A stretch of 51,639 nucleotides of DNA from assembly GCA_937885465.1 (NCBI GenBank), contig CAKZZM010000181.1, positions 1-51,639 on the forward strand. Direction: 5' to 3'. The translations under genes and the position numbers were made by a program. Under the pieces are notes generated by a model that saw nothing but the letters and a program-made list of their open reading frames with translations, made no database searches and was not told the origin of the DNA. The DNA comes from an uncultured Bacteroidales bacterium (GTDB lineage: Bacteria; Bacteroidota; Bacteroidia; Bacteroidales; Paludibacteraceae). Below, in pieces: positions 7,188 through 15,660 of the stretch; position 1 is the first letter of the stretch, and every line of letters begins with the position of its first letter.

Positions 7188-8240
7188 TTATAGATTAGAG
7201 TTGAGGAAGGAGATTAGGTTGGCGAGGGATGACGGTGTGAAGCAGTGGTCTGCTTCGATTTTGGCGGTTTGAAAGGAATTAGTGTTGTATGCAGAAGAGA
7301 TGCGGGTGATGCAGTCTTCGGTTACGGAGAGAGGAAAGAGGTGGTCGTTAGTGCTGTAGATCAAGAGTAAAGGGCGCGGGGCTATCTGTGCTGCGATATC
7401 GGGGTAATCGAGGCGAAAAGATTGCTGAGGTCGGAACATAGAGTAAGCAGAGGCATTGTTCAATATGCCTTGTGATTTCTTTGTAGTCATCCAGTTGGCG
7501 GCAGCGCATACGGCTATGCTTTTATCTTCGGCTGCGAGTTGCCATGCTCTATATCCTCCGAACGAGAAACCGAAACAGGCGATGCGAGCAGTATCTACGC
7601 AGGAAAGAGAGCGGAGATAGGCAATGCAGGCTTTGTCGTCATCAAGGACTTTCTCGAACCATGCCCTACCGTATTTTTTGACGCATGCGCTGTAGAAGGA
7701 GGGTTGATATTCTTTTAGTGTTTTGTTGAAGGCTTTTAATTCGTTCTCGTCTGCATCGTTTGCGGGTTTATCAATGGCTCGCGTCCCCCAATAGAGGGCA
7801 TCAATGCAGAGGACGACATAGCCCATAGCGGCAAGGCTGTCGGCGATGTACATCCCTGAATATGCTTTTTGAATGTAGAGGCTGTCTGAAAGTGAAAGTT
7901 GAGAGACGGGAGCAGAGCGGGGAATAGAAACAAGTTTTTCTTTGCCGATGGAAAACCATGCGCCGTGGTCGTGCAATAAGAGCACGGCGGGGTATTTCGT
8001 TTCTGCTTTAGTGCCGGCACATTGTTGTGTTTGCCGGCTTTTACTACGTGGGATTAGTAGATAACCTTCTGCCTGCTCTCCATCGGCAACGGGTACGTTG
8101 ACGAGGTTGGTAGTGTAGGACACTGAGTCGCTTTGCGAATATCCCGAGTAGCATTGTGCCCCCTGTGCAGCAAGTGCTGACGGCAGTGCTACCAGGCTAA
8201 GTAGAAGCACGATGATAGTAATATGTCTCTTTATTCCCAT
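7188..8240 (-). CDS. Exported alpha/beta hydrolase, dienelactone-hydrolase-like
   Basis: The preferred start is the ATG at 8240 (protein beginning MGIKRH), because it overlaps the upstream stop codon and puts a signal peptide (hydrophobic run ending ALAAQ) right at the N-terminus. An upstream in-frame ATG at 8270 is possible but less likely. The fold is indicated by LLLHDHGAWF, the nucleophile elbow GFSFGGYRAW, a late Asp (YSTNDHLFPLS) and a His (ADHCFTPSS). It probably cleaves an ester or related bond in the periplasm; substrate unknown. The gene overlaps its upstream partner by 10 bp, which suggests translational coupling. Confidence 0.8.
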   Translation of the reverse strand: MGIKRHITIIVLLLSLVALPSALAAQGAQCYSGYSQSDSVSYTTNLVNVPVADGEQAEGYLLIPRSKSRQTQQCAGTKAETKYPAVLLLHDHGAWFSIGKEKLVSIPRSAPVSQLSLSDSLYIQKAYSGMYIADSLAAMGYVVLCIDALYWGTRAIDKPANDADENELKAFNKTLKEYQPSFYSACVKKYGRAWFEKVLDDDKACIAYLRSLSCVDTARIACFGFSFGGYRAWQLAAEDKSIAVCAAANWMTTKKSQGILNNASAYSMFRPQQSFRLDYPDIAAQIAPRPLLLIYSTNDHLFPLSVTEDCITRISSAYNTNSFQTAKIEADHCFTPSSLANLISFLNSNL

Positions 8241-8827
8241 TGTCGGAGGAGGTGATATTGCCAAGAACAAGTGGTGTCGGTGGTTTGCCGGTAGATTTGT
8301 GCGGCTCGCAGGAAATAGTGTTGTGCCTTCTTCTTGTTGCCTCCTAATATTCCGGGGGCGAAGTAGCGGATATTCCCTTGCATAGTTATGGCAAGCGGAT
8401 TGAGTGAGTCTGCCTCGTATGCCTGCTCTGCGTAGCGAAATGAGCGTAAGGCGTTGCTAATAGTCGATTGTCGCACTTTGACCCTATAGGCTGCCAGTGC
8501 GCTACGGTAGGCAAGGATGGTGGCTGAGGGCAAAGTGGAAGAAGCCTGCTCTATATGCAGCGCGAAACTATCTAATCGCTGCATAGCATCTGCTCTATTC
8601 ATATCAATGGCGGCAGCCGTGTAGCCGTATTCGTAGTCTAAATATCGATGTTGTTCGGTAGTCGTAAGAGAAGAGAACGAACTTGAATTGAGATAATCTG
8701 CCCAAACCTGCATATTTTCTTTCTGATATGCGTCAAAGAGCATACAATCTGCAAACTGCGCCTGCGCGATGGCACAGACGCAGTTCAGCAGCAATAAAGC
8801 AAAAGGTATTTTAATCTTCAAAAGCAC
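8231..8827 (-). CDS. Exported TPR-like protein of unknown function
   Basis: 198 residues with a clear signal peptide (hydrophobic core to CAIAQAQ). The mature part is helical. A motif typical of tetratricopeptide-like units, AEQAYEADSLNPLAITMQGN, lies near residues 135-155, followed by KKAQHYFLRAAQIY. No catalytic motif is visible. The 5' end overlaps pfp by 17 bp and the 3' end overlaps the hydrolase by 10 bp, so the three are very probably one transcript. A scaffold role with the hydrolase is possible but unproven. Confidence 0.7.
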   Translation of the reverse strand: MLLKIKIPFALLLLNCVCAIAQAQFADCMLFDAYQKENMQVWADYLNSSSFSSLTTTEQHRYLDYEYGYTAAAIDMNRADAMQRLDSFALHIEQASSTLPSATILAYRSALAAYRVKVRQSTISNALRSFRYAEQAYEADSLNPLAITMQGNIRYFAPGILGGNKKKAQHYFLRAAQIYRQTTDTTCSWQYHLLRQWE

Positions 8828-10466
8828 CTTTTTCTAATTTCAGTGTATGAGTAGGTTGGTCGCATACCTCGCTTGGTCCGTAGTATTGAATAGGTCCGGG
8901 ATAGATGTAAGAGGTGTTGGCGTCTGCCCACTCATCGCGGTGTGCGGCAAGATATTTGAAAGGTGCACCCTCGAGGTCAACGAGAGCCTTTTGTATCACG
9001 GGTTTCATCTTCCCTGCGCGTTTCTCCATATTCATCATCATCGTGATAGGCACGCCTCCTGCTTGCCATTCTGATGCAGGTGCGGTGAGGTTCTGCACGA
9101 GTGCCATATAACCTGATTTGCCGCCAGCTATCAGCCATGTAGCGGTTATACCGATAGAGTAGCAGTAATCAGCGTCGAAGTTTGAAGGTATAGCGCACCG
9201 ACCTTCATAACCGAAGAAGTGTCCGAGTGCCGAGAATTTGCCTTTGTACGTCCCGGAAGCCTTCATTACGGCAAGGCGCTTGGCTACCATCTCGATAAGT
9301 AGTTTCTCCGTTTCAATCTGACTCACTTGTACATTGCCGTGAGGATCGCGGTCAAGCATTAACTGGCGAGCTATGCCCTTTGGCAGGTCACGGAAGAGAG
9401 CACTTGACTCAGGCGATAGACATGCCTTCACAAACTGACGCTTCTCATCCTCTGTCTCGAGAGCATTGAACCCCTCGTTAGTGGCGAGCAGGTCGTTCAA
9501 TTCGGCAATAAGGCGACGCATGGCAGGGATAAATTCTATCAGACCTTCGGGGATAAGAATTGTACCGAAGTTTAGTCCGGCATCAGCGCGAGCAACGATA
9601 ACCTTGATAATGCCGTCAACGATGTCGTTCAGAGTCATATTCTTTGCTTCTACCTCTTCTGAGATGAGGCATATATTAGGCTGACTTTGAAGAGCACATT
9701 CGAGGGCAATATGAGAAGCAGAGCGACCCATAAGGCGGATGAAGTGCCAATATTTCTTTGCCGAATTAGCGTCACGCTGGATATTTCCAATCAACTCCGA
9801 ATAAGTCTTGCAAGCGGTGTCGAAACCGAAGGATGTCTCTATTTGAGAGTTCTTAAGATCACCATCGATAGTCTTCGGGCATCCGATAACTTGTATTCCG
9901 CAACCTTTCTGCAAATAATATTCGGCGAGAACGCAAGCGTTAGTGTTGGAGTCGTCACCACCGATAATAACAATGGCACGGATACCAAGTTCGTGGCAGA
10001 TCTCTATACCTTTGTCGAACTGCCATGGTTCTTCAAGTTTGGTGCGCCCTGAGCCGATAATGTCGAAGCCGCCCGTATTTCGATATTCGTTGATGATATC
10101 GCCCGTCAACTCCACATATTTATGCTCAATAAGTCCGCTCGGACCTCCAAGGAAACCATAAAGTTTATTCTGAGGATTGAGGTTTTTCAAGCCATCGTAC
10201 AAACCGGAGATAACATTATGACCGCCGGGGGCTTGACCACCTGATAATATTACGCCGACATTCATCGGCTCCATCGGCTTTTTCTCACCTTTGACCATGC
10301 TGAGAATAGGCATTCCGTAAGTGTTGGGGAATAATGCTTTTATCTCTTCATGATCAGCAACAGACTGCGTGGCTTCACCTTCTTTCAAAACCACATTTCC
10401 TTTCAGAGCAACAGGCAACTTAGGTTGATAACTGCTCCGAGCAATTTGTAGAGGACTTTTTAGCAT
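8811..10466 (-). CDS. pfp: Diphosphate-fructose-6-phosphate 1-phosphotransferase (PPi-PFK)
   Basis: 551 residues, the long form of PPi-dependent phosphofructokinase. It interconverts fructose 6-phosphate and fructose 1,6-bisphosphate using pyrophosphate, in glycolysis and gluconeogenesis. Motifs are GVILSGGQAPGGHN (about 72-85), GGDDSNTNA (about 168-176, where the second Asp is the hallmark of PPi rather than ATP use) and CPKTIDGDLKN (about 195-205, catalytic). It is the first gene of the minus-strand set. A TAACTTTG box lies about 50 bp upstream on the minus strand. Confidence 0.95.
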   Translation of the reverse strand: MLKSPLQIARSSYQPKLPVALKGNVVLKEGEATQSVADHEEIKALFPNTYGMPILSMVKGEKKPMEPMNVGVILSGGQAPGGHNVISGLYDGLKNLNPQNKLYGFLGGPSGLIEHKYVELTGDIINEYRNTGGFDIIGSGRTKLEEPWQFDKGIEICHELGIRAIVIIGGDDSNTNACVLAEYYLQKGCGIQVIGCPKTIDGDLKNSQIETSFGFDTACKTYSELIGNIQRDANSAKKYWHFIRLMGRSASHIALECALQSQPNICLISEEVEAKNMTLNDIVDGIIKVIVARADAGLNFGTILIPEGLIEFIPAMRRLIAELNDLLATNEGFNALETEDEKRQFVKACLSPESSALFRDLPKGIARQLMLDRDPHGNVQVSQIETEKLLIEMVAKRLAVMKASGTYKGKFSALGHFFGYEGRCAIPSNFDADYCYSIGITATWLIAGGKSGYMALVQNLTAPASEWQAGGVPITMMMNMEKRAGKMKPVIQKALVDLEGAPFKYLAAHRDEWADANTSYIYPGPIQYYGPSEVCDQPTHTLKLEKGAFED

Positions 10467-10514
10467 AATTGTATATTTTTTATTCTTTCAATTTCGTCGC
10501 TTAACGCTTCGCTA

Positions 10515-10522
10515 CAAAGTTA
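10515..10522 (-). promoter_or_regulatory. Probable -7 box of the pfp promoter
   Basis: TAACTTTG on the minus strand, 49 bp before the pfp start codon. The -33 region is only a T-rich run without a clear TTTG, so the promoter is weaker by sequence than the others here. Confidence 0.45.
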
Positions 10523-10582
10523 ATATTTTTTTTCGTGATATAAAAAAAGTGATATTATTGATTATTTTTTTTAAAAAAAATT

Positions 10583-10613
10583 TTGCTGTATTAGAAAAAT
10601 GTAGTACCTTTGC
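10583..10613 (+). promoter_or_regulatory. Promoter of tRNA-Lys
   Basis: TTTG (10583-10586), 19 bp, then TACCTTTG (10606-10613). The tRNA starts 57 bp further on. Confidence 0.75.
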
Positions 10614-10670
10614 ACTCGCTTTTGGTAATAACGACCATAATGGCAAGCACCAAACAGTACATATAGTTTT

Positions 10671-10743
10671 GACTCGTTAGCTCAGTTGGTAGAGCATCAC
10701 ACTTTTAATGTGGGGGTCCTGGGTTCGAGCCCCAGACGGGTCA
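10671..10743 (+). tRNA. tRNA-Lys (anticodon TTT)
   Basis: A full cloverleaf can be drawn. The acceptor stem GACTCGT pairs with ACGGGTC, the anticodon loop reads CTTTTAA with anticodon TTT, and the T arm is CTGGG/CCCAG around TTCGAGC. The 3' CCA is not encoded, as is common in this phylum. Confidence 0.95.
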
Positions 10744-10755
10744 CAAGGAACAAAC

Positions 10756-10784
10756 AGGCTAATTCTTTTTGAGTTAGCCTTTTG
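10756..10784 (+). terminator. Terminator after tRNA-Lys
   Basis: A 10-bp stem (AGGCTAATTC with GAGTTAGCCT, one wobble pair) around five T, followed by TTTT. Confidence 0.75.
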
Positions 10785-10833
10785 TTATAAAAGAGTTATA
10801 AGTTACCGGTTATAAGTTACAAAATAATATAAT

Positions 10834-12822
10834 ATGAGAAGATTGGAAGATAAAGAGGTTAAGCAACTTAAGGAGCAGGGTTGCACTGCGGAAGATTGGG
10901 GTAAGATACAAGTTGCGGAGGGTTTTTCGGCAGATTATGTAAGTGAAGTTCATTTTTCGGGGGATGTGACTATAGGTCGCTTGGACAAGGAATATGTTCT
11001 ACCCGGCGGTTTCACGGTTCATAGCGGTATATATAAAGCCGTTATTCATAACTGCGAGTTTGGCGACAATGTGCATATATACAATGTGCATAACTATATT
11101 GCGAATTACCGCATTGGCAATAACACATGTATCGAGAATGTGAATTCTCTCGTAGTTGACGGCACTACAACATTCGGCAATGGTGTTAGGGTTCCGGTTA
11201 TGAATGAGGGAGGCGGTCGTGAGATACCTATCTTCGACGGGCTGTCTGCTCATTTAGCATATATATTAACTCTCTATCGTCATCTGCCTCATATCATAGA
11301 GTGCCTCACAAAAATGATTGACGACTATGCTGAGTCGCAGAGGTCTGCTATGGGGTATATAGGCAATGATGTGAGGATCATCAACTGCGGTAGTCTGAAA
11401 AATGTTCGGATAGGTGATAATGCCAATATCGGTGGTGCATCGGTGTTGAAGAACGGGTCTGTCAACTCAAATAAGTATGCCCCCGTCAAGATAGGGTCAG
11501 GCGTTAAGTGCGATGATTTTATTATCTGTTCGGGCGTGTCGATAACCGATAGCACGTTAGTCAGCAGGTGTTTCATAGGTCAGGGCTGCGAGATGGGCAA
11601 GCATTATTCCGCACTTGAGAGTTTGTTCTTCTCTAACTGTCAAGGTATGCATGGCGAGGCAACGGCAATCTTTGCCGGTCCTTATACGGTAACTCACCAT
11701 AAATCGACATTGCTTATTGCCGGTATGTTCTCGTTTCTTAATGCCGGTTCGGGTAGTAACCAGTCGAATCACATGTATAAGTTAGGACCTATTCATCAAG
11801 GCATAGCCGAGCGTGGTGCAAAGACGACGTCTGACTCTTATCTGCTATGGCCGGCAAAGGTGGGTGCGTTTACCTTGGTTATGGGGCGTCATACAAAGCA
11901 TTTTGACACCTCTGCTCTGCCGTTCTCTTATCTGATAGAGAATGCGACGGAGAGTTATTTGGTTCCTGCCGTCAATCTGCGTTCAGTAGGTACGATACGC
12001 GATGCACGCAAGTGGCCCAAGCGCGATAACAGAAAGGATCCGAATAAGATTGACCGAATTAATTATAACCTGCTCTCGCCATATACGATACAAAAAATGT
12101 GGCACGGAAGGGATATCTTGTGTGAAATACGCAAATTATCCGGTGAGGGAACGGAGGTATATTCATATCAAAATTGCAAAATACGCAACTCATCCCTAAA
12201 GAAAGGTCTTGAGCTTTACGATACAGGTATCAAGAAATTCCTTGGTAATTCGCTTATTTCGCGTTTGTCGAAAGCAGAGTGGAATTCGATAGATGAGATT
12301 AAGGAGGTGCTTACACCGGACTCTGAAATAGGTTTGGGAGAATGGATCGATTGCTCGGGACTTATAGCACCTAAGTCGGAGATTATGCGCCTACTTAATG
12401 ATATTGAAGAGGGCAGAGTCAGGACATTAGACGAGATACAGGAGAGGTTCATCCTGATGCACGAGAACTATTACTCTTACGAATGGACATGGGCGTTGAA
12501 TCGTTTGGAACAAGTATGGGGCACAGAACTAAAAGATGTTGAATTAGATGATATTATCCGTTCCGTCAGCGATTGGAAGAGGGCAGTGCTTGACTTGGAT
12601 CATCTCGTATATGAGGATGCGAAGAAAGAGTTCAGCCTTAATGCCCATACAGGTTTTGGGATTGACGGAGATGACGTGGAGAATAGTCTCGACTTCGAAA
12701 ATGTGCGAGGCAGATTTGAGAGCAACTCCTTCGTGCTTGAGGTTCTCGAACATATAAAGAGGAAATCTCAACTCGGGGATGATATGTTGGCAAAGCTTTT
12801 GAAAGTGCGGGCGGAACCCTAA
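10834..12822 (+). CDS. DUF4954 family protein (left-handed beta-helix)
   Basis: 662 residues. I recognise the DUF4954 pattern of Bacteroidetes. The first 300 residues have a hexapeptide-repeat rhythm (for example IHNCEFGDNVHIYNVHNYIA, VRIINCGSLKNVRIGDNANI) that predicts a left-handed parallel beta-helix like those of sugar acyl- and nucleotidyltransferases. A conserved middle part (SFLNAGSGSNQSNHMYKLG, about 305-323) and a helical C-terminal third follow. A role in nucleotide-sugar or acyl transfer has been guessed for the family; substrate unknown. The last residues (KVRAEP) are encoded by a copy of a 24-bp repeat, so the native C-terminus may have been altered. Confidence 0.8.
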   Translation: MRRLEDKEVKQLKEQGCTAEDWGKIQVAEGFSADYVSEVHFSGDVTIGRLDKEYVLPGGFTVHSGIYKAVIHNCEFGDNVHIYNVHNYIANYRIGNNTCIENVNSLVVDGTTTFGNGVRVPVMNEGGGREIPIFDGLSAHLAYILTLYRHLPHIIECLTKMIDDYAESQRSAMGYIGNDVRIINCGSLKNVRIGDNANIGGASVLKNGSVNSNKYAPVKIGSGVKCDDFIICSGVSITDSTLVSRCFIGQGCEMGKHYSALESLFFSNCQGMHGEATAIFAGPYTVTHHKSTLLIAGMFSFLNAGSGSNQSNHMYKLGPIHQGIAERGAKTTSDSYLLWPAKVGAFTLVMGRHTKHFDTSALPFSYLIENATESYLVPAVNLRSVGTIRDARKWPKRDNRKDPNKIDRINYNLLSPYTIQKMWHGRDILCEIRKLSGEGTEVYSYQNCKIRNSSLKKGLELYDTGIKKFLGNSLISRLSKAEWNSIDEIKEVLTPDSEIGLGEWIDCSGLIAPKSEIMRLLNDIEEGRVRTLDEIQERFILMHENYYSYEWTWALNRLEQVWGTELKDVELDDIIRSVSDWKRAVLDLDHLVYEDAKKEFSLNAHTGFGIDGDDVENSLDFENVRGRFESNSFVLEVLEHIKRKSQLGDDMLAKLLKVRAEP

Positions 12823-12844
12823 AGTGCGGGCAGAGCCCTAAAGT
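12802..12844 (+). repeat. Second dispersed repeat (24 bp), two overlapping copies
   Basis: Copies at 12802-12825 and 12821-12844 share an AAAGT junction. The unit has AAAGT at both ends around GTGCGGGCAGAGCCCT-like sequence, with a small GGGC/GCCC hairpin in the second copy. The first copy covers the last codons and stop of the DUF4954 gene. Two inverted copies occur at 36658-36734. Confidence 0.85.
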
Positions 12845-12872
12845 GAAAAATTAAAAGTTAAAAATAAGCACA

Positions 12873-13214
12873 ATGTATTTGCAGATATTAAAATCGAAGA
12901 TACACCGCGTTATGGTAACGGATGCCAATCTTGATTATGTTGGCAGTATAACCATCGACAAAGATCTGATGGATGCTGCGGGTATATATAATGGCGAAAA
13001 GGTGCAGGTGGTGGACAATACTAACGGGGCGCGCCTTGAGACGTATGCCATAGAGGGCGAGCGCGGGTCAGGTTGTATATGCATGAACGGGGCAGCAGCG
13101 CACCTTATGAATAAAGGAGATATTGTCATAATAATGTCGTATGCGCTGATGACGGCAGACGAGGCTCAGTGTTTCAAACCAAAAGTGGTGTTCCCTATAC
13201 AAAATAGGTTGTAG
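12873..13214 (+). CDS. panD: Aspartate 1-decarboxylase (pyruvoyl enzyme)
   Basis: 113 residues. It makes beta-alanine from aspartate for pantothenate and CoA synthesis. The self-cleavage site Gly24-Ser25 is visible in YVGSITID; Ser25 becomes the pyruvoyl group. Lys9, Tyr22 and the NGAAAHL motif near residue 72 are present as in the family. Length is close to the usual figure (about 115-126). The gene follows the repeat pair at 12802-12844 with a short A/T-rich gap. No panC or panB is adjacent. Confidence 0.95.
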   Translation: MYLQILKSKIHRVMVTDANLDYVGSITIDKDLMDAAGIYNGEKVQVVDNTNGARLETYAIEGERGSGCICMNGAAAHLMNKGDIVIIMSYALMTADEAQCFKPKVVFPIQNRL

Positions 13215-13264
13215 GTTATTGAAGTTTCACCCACAATTACCCACAATTATCCAAAAATTGAAAT

Positions 13265-13288
13265 GAACGTTCGGAGACGTTCTCCACT
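13265..13288 (+). repeat. Dispersed hairpin repeat, copy 3
   Basis: One 24-bp copy in the panD-tgt gap with stem GAACGT/ACGTTC around TCGGAG. Confidence 0.9.
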
Positions 13289-13352
13289 ATTTGAAATTTT
13301 TGGCGAAATTAGCGGGAAACTTTAGTAAAGTAATTTTTAGAAGTACTCTGTA

Positions 13353-14483
13353 ATGTTTTTTCATCTTGAACATACTGACCCGTTAAGTCATGCGAGAGCG
13401 GGTGTTATCCATACCGACCATGGTGATATACAGACACCTATCTTTATGCCGGTGGGGACTGTCGGGACAGTCAAAGGTGTCCACAGAAGGGAGTTGGAGG
13501 ATGAGATACATGCGCAGATTATTTTGGGTAACACATATCACCTCTATCTTCGTCCGGGTACATCGGTCCTACGTGAGGTAGGCGGTCTTCATCGTTTTGA
13601 AGGGTGGACACGCCCCATATTGACCGATTCGGGCGGATATCAGGTCTTTTCCCTTTCAGGTTTGAGGAAGATGACAGAAGAGGGAGTTCGTTTCTCTTCA
13701 CATATTGATGGCAGACACCTCTTTTTTACTCCCGAGAGTGTTATGCAGATAGAGCGCGAGATAGGGGCGGATATAGTGATGGCTTTCGATGAGTGTACCC
13801 CCGGAACAGCTGAGTATCAGTATGCAAAGCAGTCGATGGAGCGGACTCATCGATGGCTGGATCGTTGCATCAAGACTTTTGACGAATCGCCGGCATTATA
13901 TGATTATAAGCAACATCTATTCCCGATAGTGCAGGGCTGCGTGTATAAAGACTTGCGCTCAGAGGCGGCCAAGCGGCTGAGAGACCTCGACAGAGACGGA
14001 TACGCAATTGGTGGGCTTGCTGTCGGCGAGCCGGAAGAGACAATGTATGAGATGATAGAGGTGGTGGGTGATATCCTCCCGCACGATAAACCGCGATACC
14101 TTATGGGCGTCGGTACACCTTGGAATATATTGAATGCCATCGAGCGGGGGGTTGATATGTTTGACTGCGTTATGCCGACGCGCAACGGCAGGAACGGGCA
14201 GATATTCACATGGCGGGGAGTGATGAATATGCGTAACAAAAAATGGGAAACCGACTTCTCGGAGTTAGACCCGCAGGGCACTTCGTATGTGGATCATCAG
14301 TATAGCCGCGCCTATACAAGACACCTGATTCATGCCGGTGAGATGCTCGGACTGCAGATACTCTCTATTCATAATCTCGCTTTTTATTTGGAGTTGGTGT
14401 GCGTGGCAAGAGAGCATATCAAAGCAGGGGACTTCAAGCAATGGAAAGATGCAGTTTTGCCTGAATTAAAACAACGACTTTGA
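13353..14483 (+). CDS. tgt: tRNA-guanine transglycosylase
   Basis: 376 residues. It exchanges guanine-34 for the queuine precursor preQ1 in tRNAs with GUN anticodons. Typical motifs: TPIFMPVGTVGTVKG, the substrate site LTDSGGYQVFSL (first catalytic Asp), GGLAVGEP, and the nucleophile region FDCVMPTRNGRNGQ. The C-terminal zinc site usual for the family is not evident: the tail reads YTRHLIHAGEMLGLQILSIHN without the Cys cluster, as in some Bacteroidetes forms. The gene overlaps lptG by 4 bp. Confidence 0.95.
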   Translation: MFFHLEHTDPLSHARAGVIHTDHGDIQTPIFMPVGTVGTVKGVHRRELEDEIHAQIILGNTYHLYLRPGTSVLREVGGLHRFEGWTRPILTDSGGYQVFSLSGLRKMTEEGVRFSSHIDGRHLFFTPESVMQIEREIGADIVMAFDECTPGTAEYQYAKQSMERTHRWLDRCIKTFDESPALYDYKQHLFPIVQGCVYKDLRSEAAKRLRDLDRDGYAIGGLAVGEPEETMYEMIEVVGDILPHDKPRYLMGVGTPWNILNAIERGVDMFDCVMPTRNGRNGQIFTWRGVMNMRNKKWETDFSELDPQGTSYVDHQYSRAYTRHLIHAGEMLGLQILSIHNLAFYLELVCVAREHIKAGDFKQWKDAVLPELKQRL

Positions 14484-15553
14484 AACGACTTGACAAATAT
14501 ATAATTGGTAAGTTTCTCGGTACTTTTTTCTTTTCTATTGTGCTGATATTATCGATAGCCATCGTCTTTGACCTGACAGAGAAGATGGATGAGTTTTTTG
14601 AGAATCAAGCACCGCTGCGGGAGATAATATTTGACTATTATCTGCCTTTCATACCTTATTGTATGAATATGTTCTCTTCGCTGTTCATATTCATATCGGT
14701 TATATTTTTCACCTCTAAATTGGCGGGTAACTCTGAGATAATATCAATAATGGCGGCCGGCGTATCATATCATAGGTTGATGTTGCCATATTTCATTTCC
14801 GCTTCGTTTTTATTCGTTCTATTTTTCGTGTTAGGCGGTTATGTAATTCCTCCTGCCACGGGTAAGATGCTCCGTTTTCAGGATCAGTACATACAAAAAT
14901 TCACTTCCGACAATGCCCGCAATATACAGATGGAGGTTGAGCCGGGAACGATTCTCTATATTGAAACGTTCCAACGTCGTACTAACACGGGCTATAGAGC
15001 CTCGTTTGAGCATTTCGATGGAAAGACTCTTGAACTGCGTATCACAGCCGACCGCATAAAGTATGATTCACTCTATAATTGGCATTTGGAACAATATACC
15101 AGGCGCAGTTTCAGCGGGTTGGTGGAAACGATAGATAAAGGTTCGAGATTAGATACCATTATACCCATAAAACCTGATGAATTGTTTATTACGGCGGAAC
15201 AGGCGCAGGAGATGTCAAATCCCGAATTGCGGGCGTATATCAAAAAGCAAAGAGAACGAGGGGCGGGCAATACGCAGGCTTTTGAGACGGAATATCATAA
15301 GCGTTGGGCTTCACCCTTGGGGGCATTCATTATGACATTGCTCGCTGTTACTATGTCATCTAAAAAAGTGAGAGGCGGGATGGGGAAAAACCTCGGAACA
15401 GGAGTGGCTCTATCTGCCCTATATATCTTATTTTCAACTGTCAGTACAACCTTCTCCGTGTCGGGTGTGATGACACCTTTTATGGCCGTGTGGCTGCCTA
15501 ATTTTATCTTTTTGGCGATAGGTATTGCGCTCTATATTCAGCGTGCAAAATAA
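14480..15553 (+). CDS. lptG: LPS export permease, LptF/LptG (YjgP/YjgQ) family
   Basis: 357 residues, starting with TTG inside the tgt stop region (4-bp overlap), which suggests translational coupling. The protein begins MKRLDKYIIGKFLGTFFFSI. It has three N-terminal membrane segments (about 10-35, 55-80, 100-125), a periplasmic beta-jellyroll domain and three C-terminal segments. It is the inner-membrane part of the Lpt ABC transporter that moves lipopolysaccharide to the outer membrane. F and G cannot be firmly separated by eye; the tgt-lptG order is common in Bacteroidetes. Confidence 0.85.
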   Translation: MKRLDKYIIGKFLGTFFFSIVLILSIAIVFDLTEKMDEFFENQAPLREIIFDYYLPFIPYCMNMFSSLFIFISVIFFTSKLAGNSEIISIMAAGVSYHRLMLPYFISASFLFVLFFVLGGYVIPPATGKMLRFQDQYIQKFTSDNARNIQMEVEPGTILYIETFQRRTNTGYRASFEHFDGKTLELRITADRIKYDSLYNWHLEQYTRRSFSGLVETIDKGSRLDTIIPIKPDELFITAEQAQEMSNPELRAYIKKQRERGAGNTQAFETEYHKRWASPLGAFIMTLLAVTMSSKKVRGGMGKNLGTGVALSALYILFSTVSTTFSVSGVMTPFMAVWLPNFIFLAIGIALYIQRAK

Positions 15554-15567
15554 TTATAAAAATCTTC

Positions 15568-15598
15568 TTGTTAGTATCAGAAAAAATAATTAACTTTG
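15568..15598 (+). promoter_or_regulatory. Promoter of the C69 dipeptidase gene
   Basis: TTG (15568-15570), 20 bp, TAACTTTG (15591-15598), 62 bp before the start codon. Confidence 0.7.
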
Positions 15599-15660
15599 CA
15601 ATAGGGGGTATATGTGCCTCATAACTTACCACTAATCACTTGTAACCTGAAAATTCCGAT

